Shown: in pieces, positions 62,748 to 64,000 of the stretch
Layout of the letters: every line of letters starts with the position of its first letter
Position numbering within the stretch: the stretch's first letter is position 1
Source: Sanderia malayensis
Lineage: Eukaryota; Cnidaria; Scyphozoa; Semaeostomeae; Pelagiidae
Assembly: GCA_013076295.1 (NCBI GenBank)
Contig: RQOL01000828.1
Span: 5,143,219 to 5,207,218 of the forward strand
Reading direction: 5' to 3'
Length of the DNA: 64,000 nt
Notes under the pieces: model-generated
What the model saw: the letters and a program-made list of their open reading frames with translations, nothing else
Database searches by the model: none
Told to the model about the DNA's origin: nothing
Position numbers and translations under genes: made by a program

Positions 62748-63721
62748 AACTTCAACATGAAGTAAAAGCTACGAAGTTTCTTTGCCCTCATTCTTCTGCA
62801 ATGCCTATGCCTATGCCGCAAATACAAATAGCACAGATATGAAGGGTGTCAAAACTCCAGTACCTGTCAGATTGCTTCTTGTCATCTCTTTTGTTGGCTA
62901 AAACATGAATTGTGCAAATATCTAAAATATCTAAAATATCAAAGATATGTTTTGAATAGTATTTGTTTTGTCTTGTATTGTTGCAATGTTAAGAAATGTG
63001 GTTAAGACATGTTATTGTCACTTAGGTTACAATTAGATATGTATATGTTTTATTTATGCATTTTGTATGAGTGTTATTTATTCCTGCATGATAATTCACC
63101 ATTGGATTATTTGTTCCTGCAAAAAAACACAGGATATTATGCTTGATATGATAGAGCCAATGCCAAAATGCTTTAGCTTCAGATAGTGAAGAAACTTAAG
63201 CCATCCCCAAGTAGTCTAGATAATGTGTCAAACTACTACTAAGATGTAAACCTTTCTAAACTCCTTCACTGCATCCCACATTTTTTGAAAACATTTTCAC
63301 ACTCTCAAAATAGATAAACACCTCAAATGCAACAGGCTTGGATGATATTGAAGAGGAATTCCTTGAAAATAGTGAAACTGTGTCAATTACGCTGACAGCC
63401 GACTTATCTAATCTCTCAATCCTGCAATCAGAGTTTGCTGATATTTGCAAACATGCAAAATTAAAACAAGTGCCTAAAAAAGATAAAAAACTATCAAACA
63501 ATTTTTTACTAGCGCAAGTGGGCAGCAGCTTTCAAAATAACTGAAAAATTTATGCATGATCAAGTACAAAAGTGCCGGCCACGAGTCTCGACATGATATT
63601 TTTTTACCTCATAATAGATGCGAAATAAAATTTATCCGCATAAACTTGTTCACACTGCAAAAACGCAACTGAACTATGTAAACTAGTTCACATTGCCAGG
63701 TGAACTAATTTAGCGCGGATA
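62748..63721. other. TMEM203 3' flank, possible isolated exon
   Basis: AT-rich. A + frame at 63338-63541 (starting after GCAACAG, reading DDIEEEFLENSETVSITL and ending QVGSSFQNN) has an acidic then lysine-rich composition and may be a terminal exon of an unidentified gene. No family was recognised and no companion exon found. Confidence 0.25.
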
Positions 63722-63915
63722 CCAGGGGCGTCGTGGGGCCTAAGTTTTAGGGGGGCCAAAAACAAAAAATTTCCGACAAAATTAGAAACGATGCATTTAA
63801 AGACTCGATTTTCCGAAAAATTGAGTAAAACCCATAATTTTCCGACAAATCCGACAATTTTGCATTTCTTGGGGGGGCCATGGCCCCCCTGGCCCCCCGG
63901 CCACGACGCTACTGG
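63722..63915. mobile_element. 194-bp TIR element with 6-bp target duplication
   Basis: Ends CCAGGGGCGTCGTGG and CCACGACGCTACTGG are inverted repeats with two mismatches, continuing into GGGGGGCC tracts. CGGATA occurs at both borders (63716-63721 and 63916-63921). The interior has repeated TTTTCCGACAAA-type units. Right next to it another repeat (ACACGTTTTTTTATAAGAA) begins at 63922. Confidence 0.8.
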
Positions 63916-64000
63916 CGGATACACGTTTTTTTATAAGAAACCTGGCTCAAGGCCCAGTAGTAAAAGTTTCTTAATTTTTAGCCATATTTTAGTTCTAAAA

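Overview
This is a piece of an intron-rich, AT-rich animal nuclear genome. Almost every gene is split by GT-AG introns, single-copy metazoan housekeeping genes are present (flotillin, ribosomal protein S5, PEX11, PSMD5, EHMT/G9a, glomulin, TMEM203, a Gfi/Senseless zinc finger), and the spaces between them are full of short inverted-repeat DNA transposon derivatives. The proteins look like those of an early-branching or marine invertebrate (a cnidarian-like animal would fit). The species cannot be fixed from the sequence alone.

Layout, left to right: 1-4.1 kb is gene-poor and holds a 911-bp inverted-repeat element with a clear 8-bp target duplication. A Gfi/Senseless-type six-finger exon follows on + (4124-4923). 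Eight genes then lie head-to-tail on the minus strand: flotillin (about 7.4-14.3 kb, 15 mapped exons, with a tRNA-Pro(UGG) gene in one intron), RPS5 (14710-16695, 5 exons), a PEX11-family gene (17679-18689, 3 exons), a secreted guanidino-deiminase of the agmatine deiminase/PAD_porph fold (22867-24513, 2 exons), PSMD5 (25349-28795, 3 exons), an EHMT/G9a-type histone H3K9 methyltransferase (29123-38923, 24 exons, phase-consistent, 872 aa), a rhodopsin-class GPCR with an intracellular loop 3 of roughly 860 residues (42402-46123), and glomulin (49973-62121, 19 exons, 658 aa). TMEM203 (62337-62747, intronless, +) is divergent from glomulin with only 215 bp between the two start codons. Exon joins for RPS5, PEX11, PSMD5, EHMT and glomulin were checked by reading phase, and the totals come out as whole codons.

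Functionally the genes are unrelated housekeeping functions (translation, peroxisome division, proteasome assembly, cullin-ligase inhibition, chromatin silencing, membrane scaffolding) plus a few that could be lineage-specific (the GPCR and the deiminase). The most unusual DNA structures are a 3.66-kb palindromic element between PEX11 and the deiminase (arms about 1.6 kb), two copies of one terminal-inverted-repeat family each flanked by its own 8-bp target duplication, two further elements with 6-bp duplications, a roughly 150-bp MITE family with three good copies, and a widespread family whose ends fold as AATAAGC-CCCGGG-GCTTATT.
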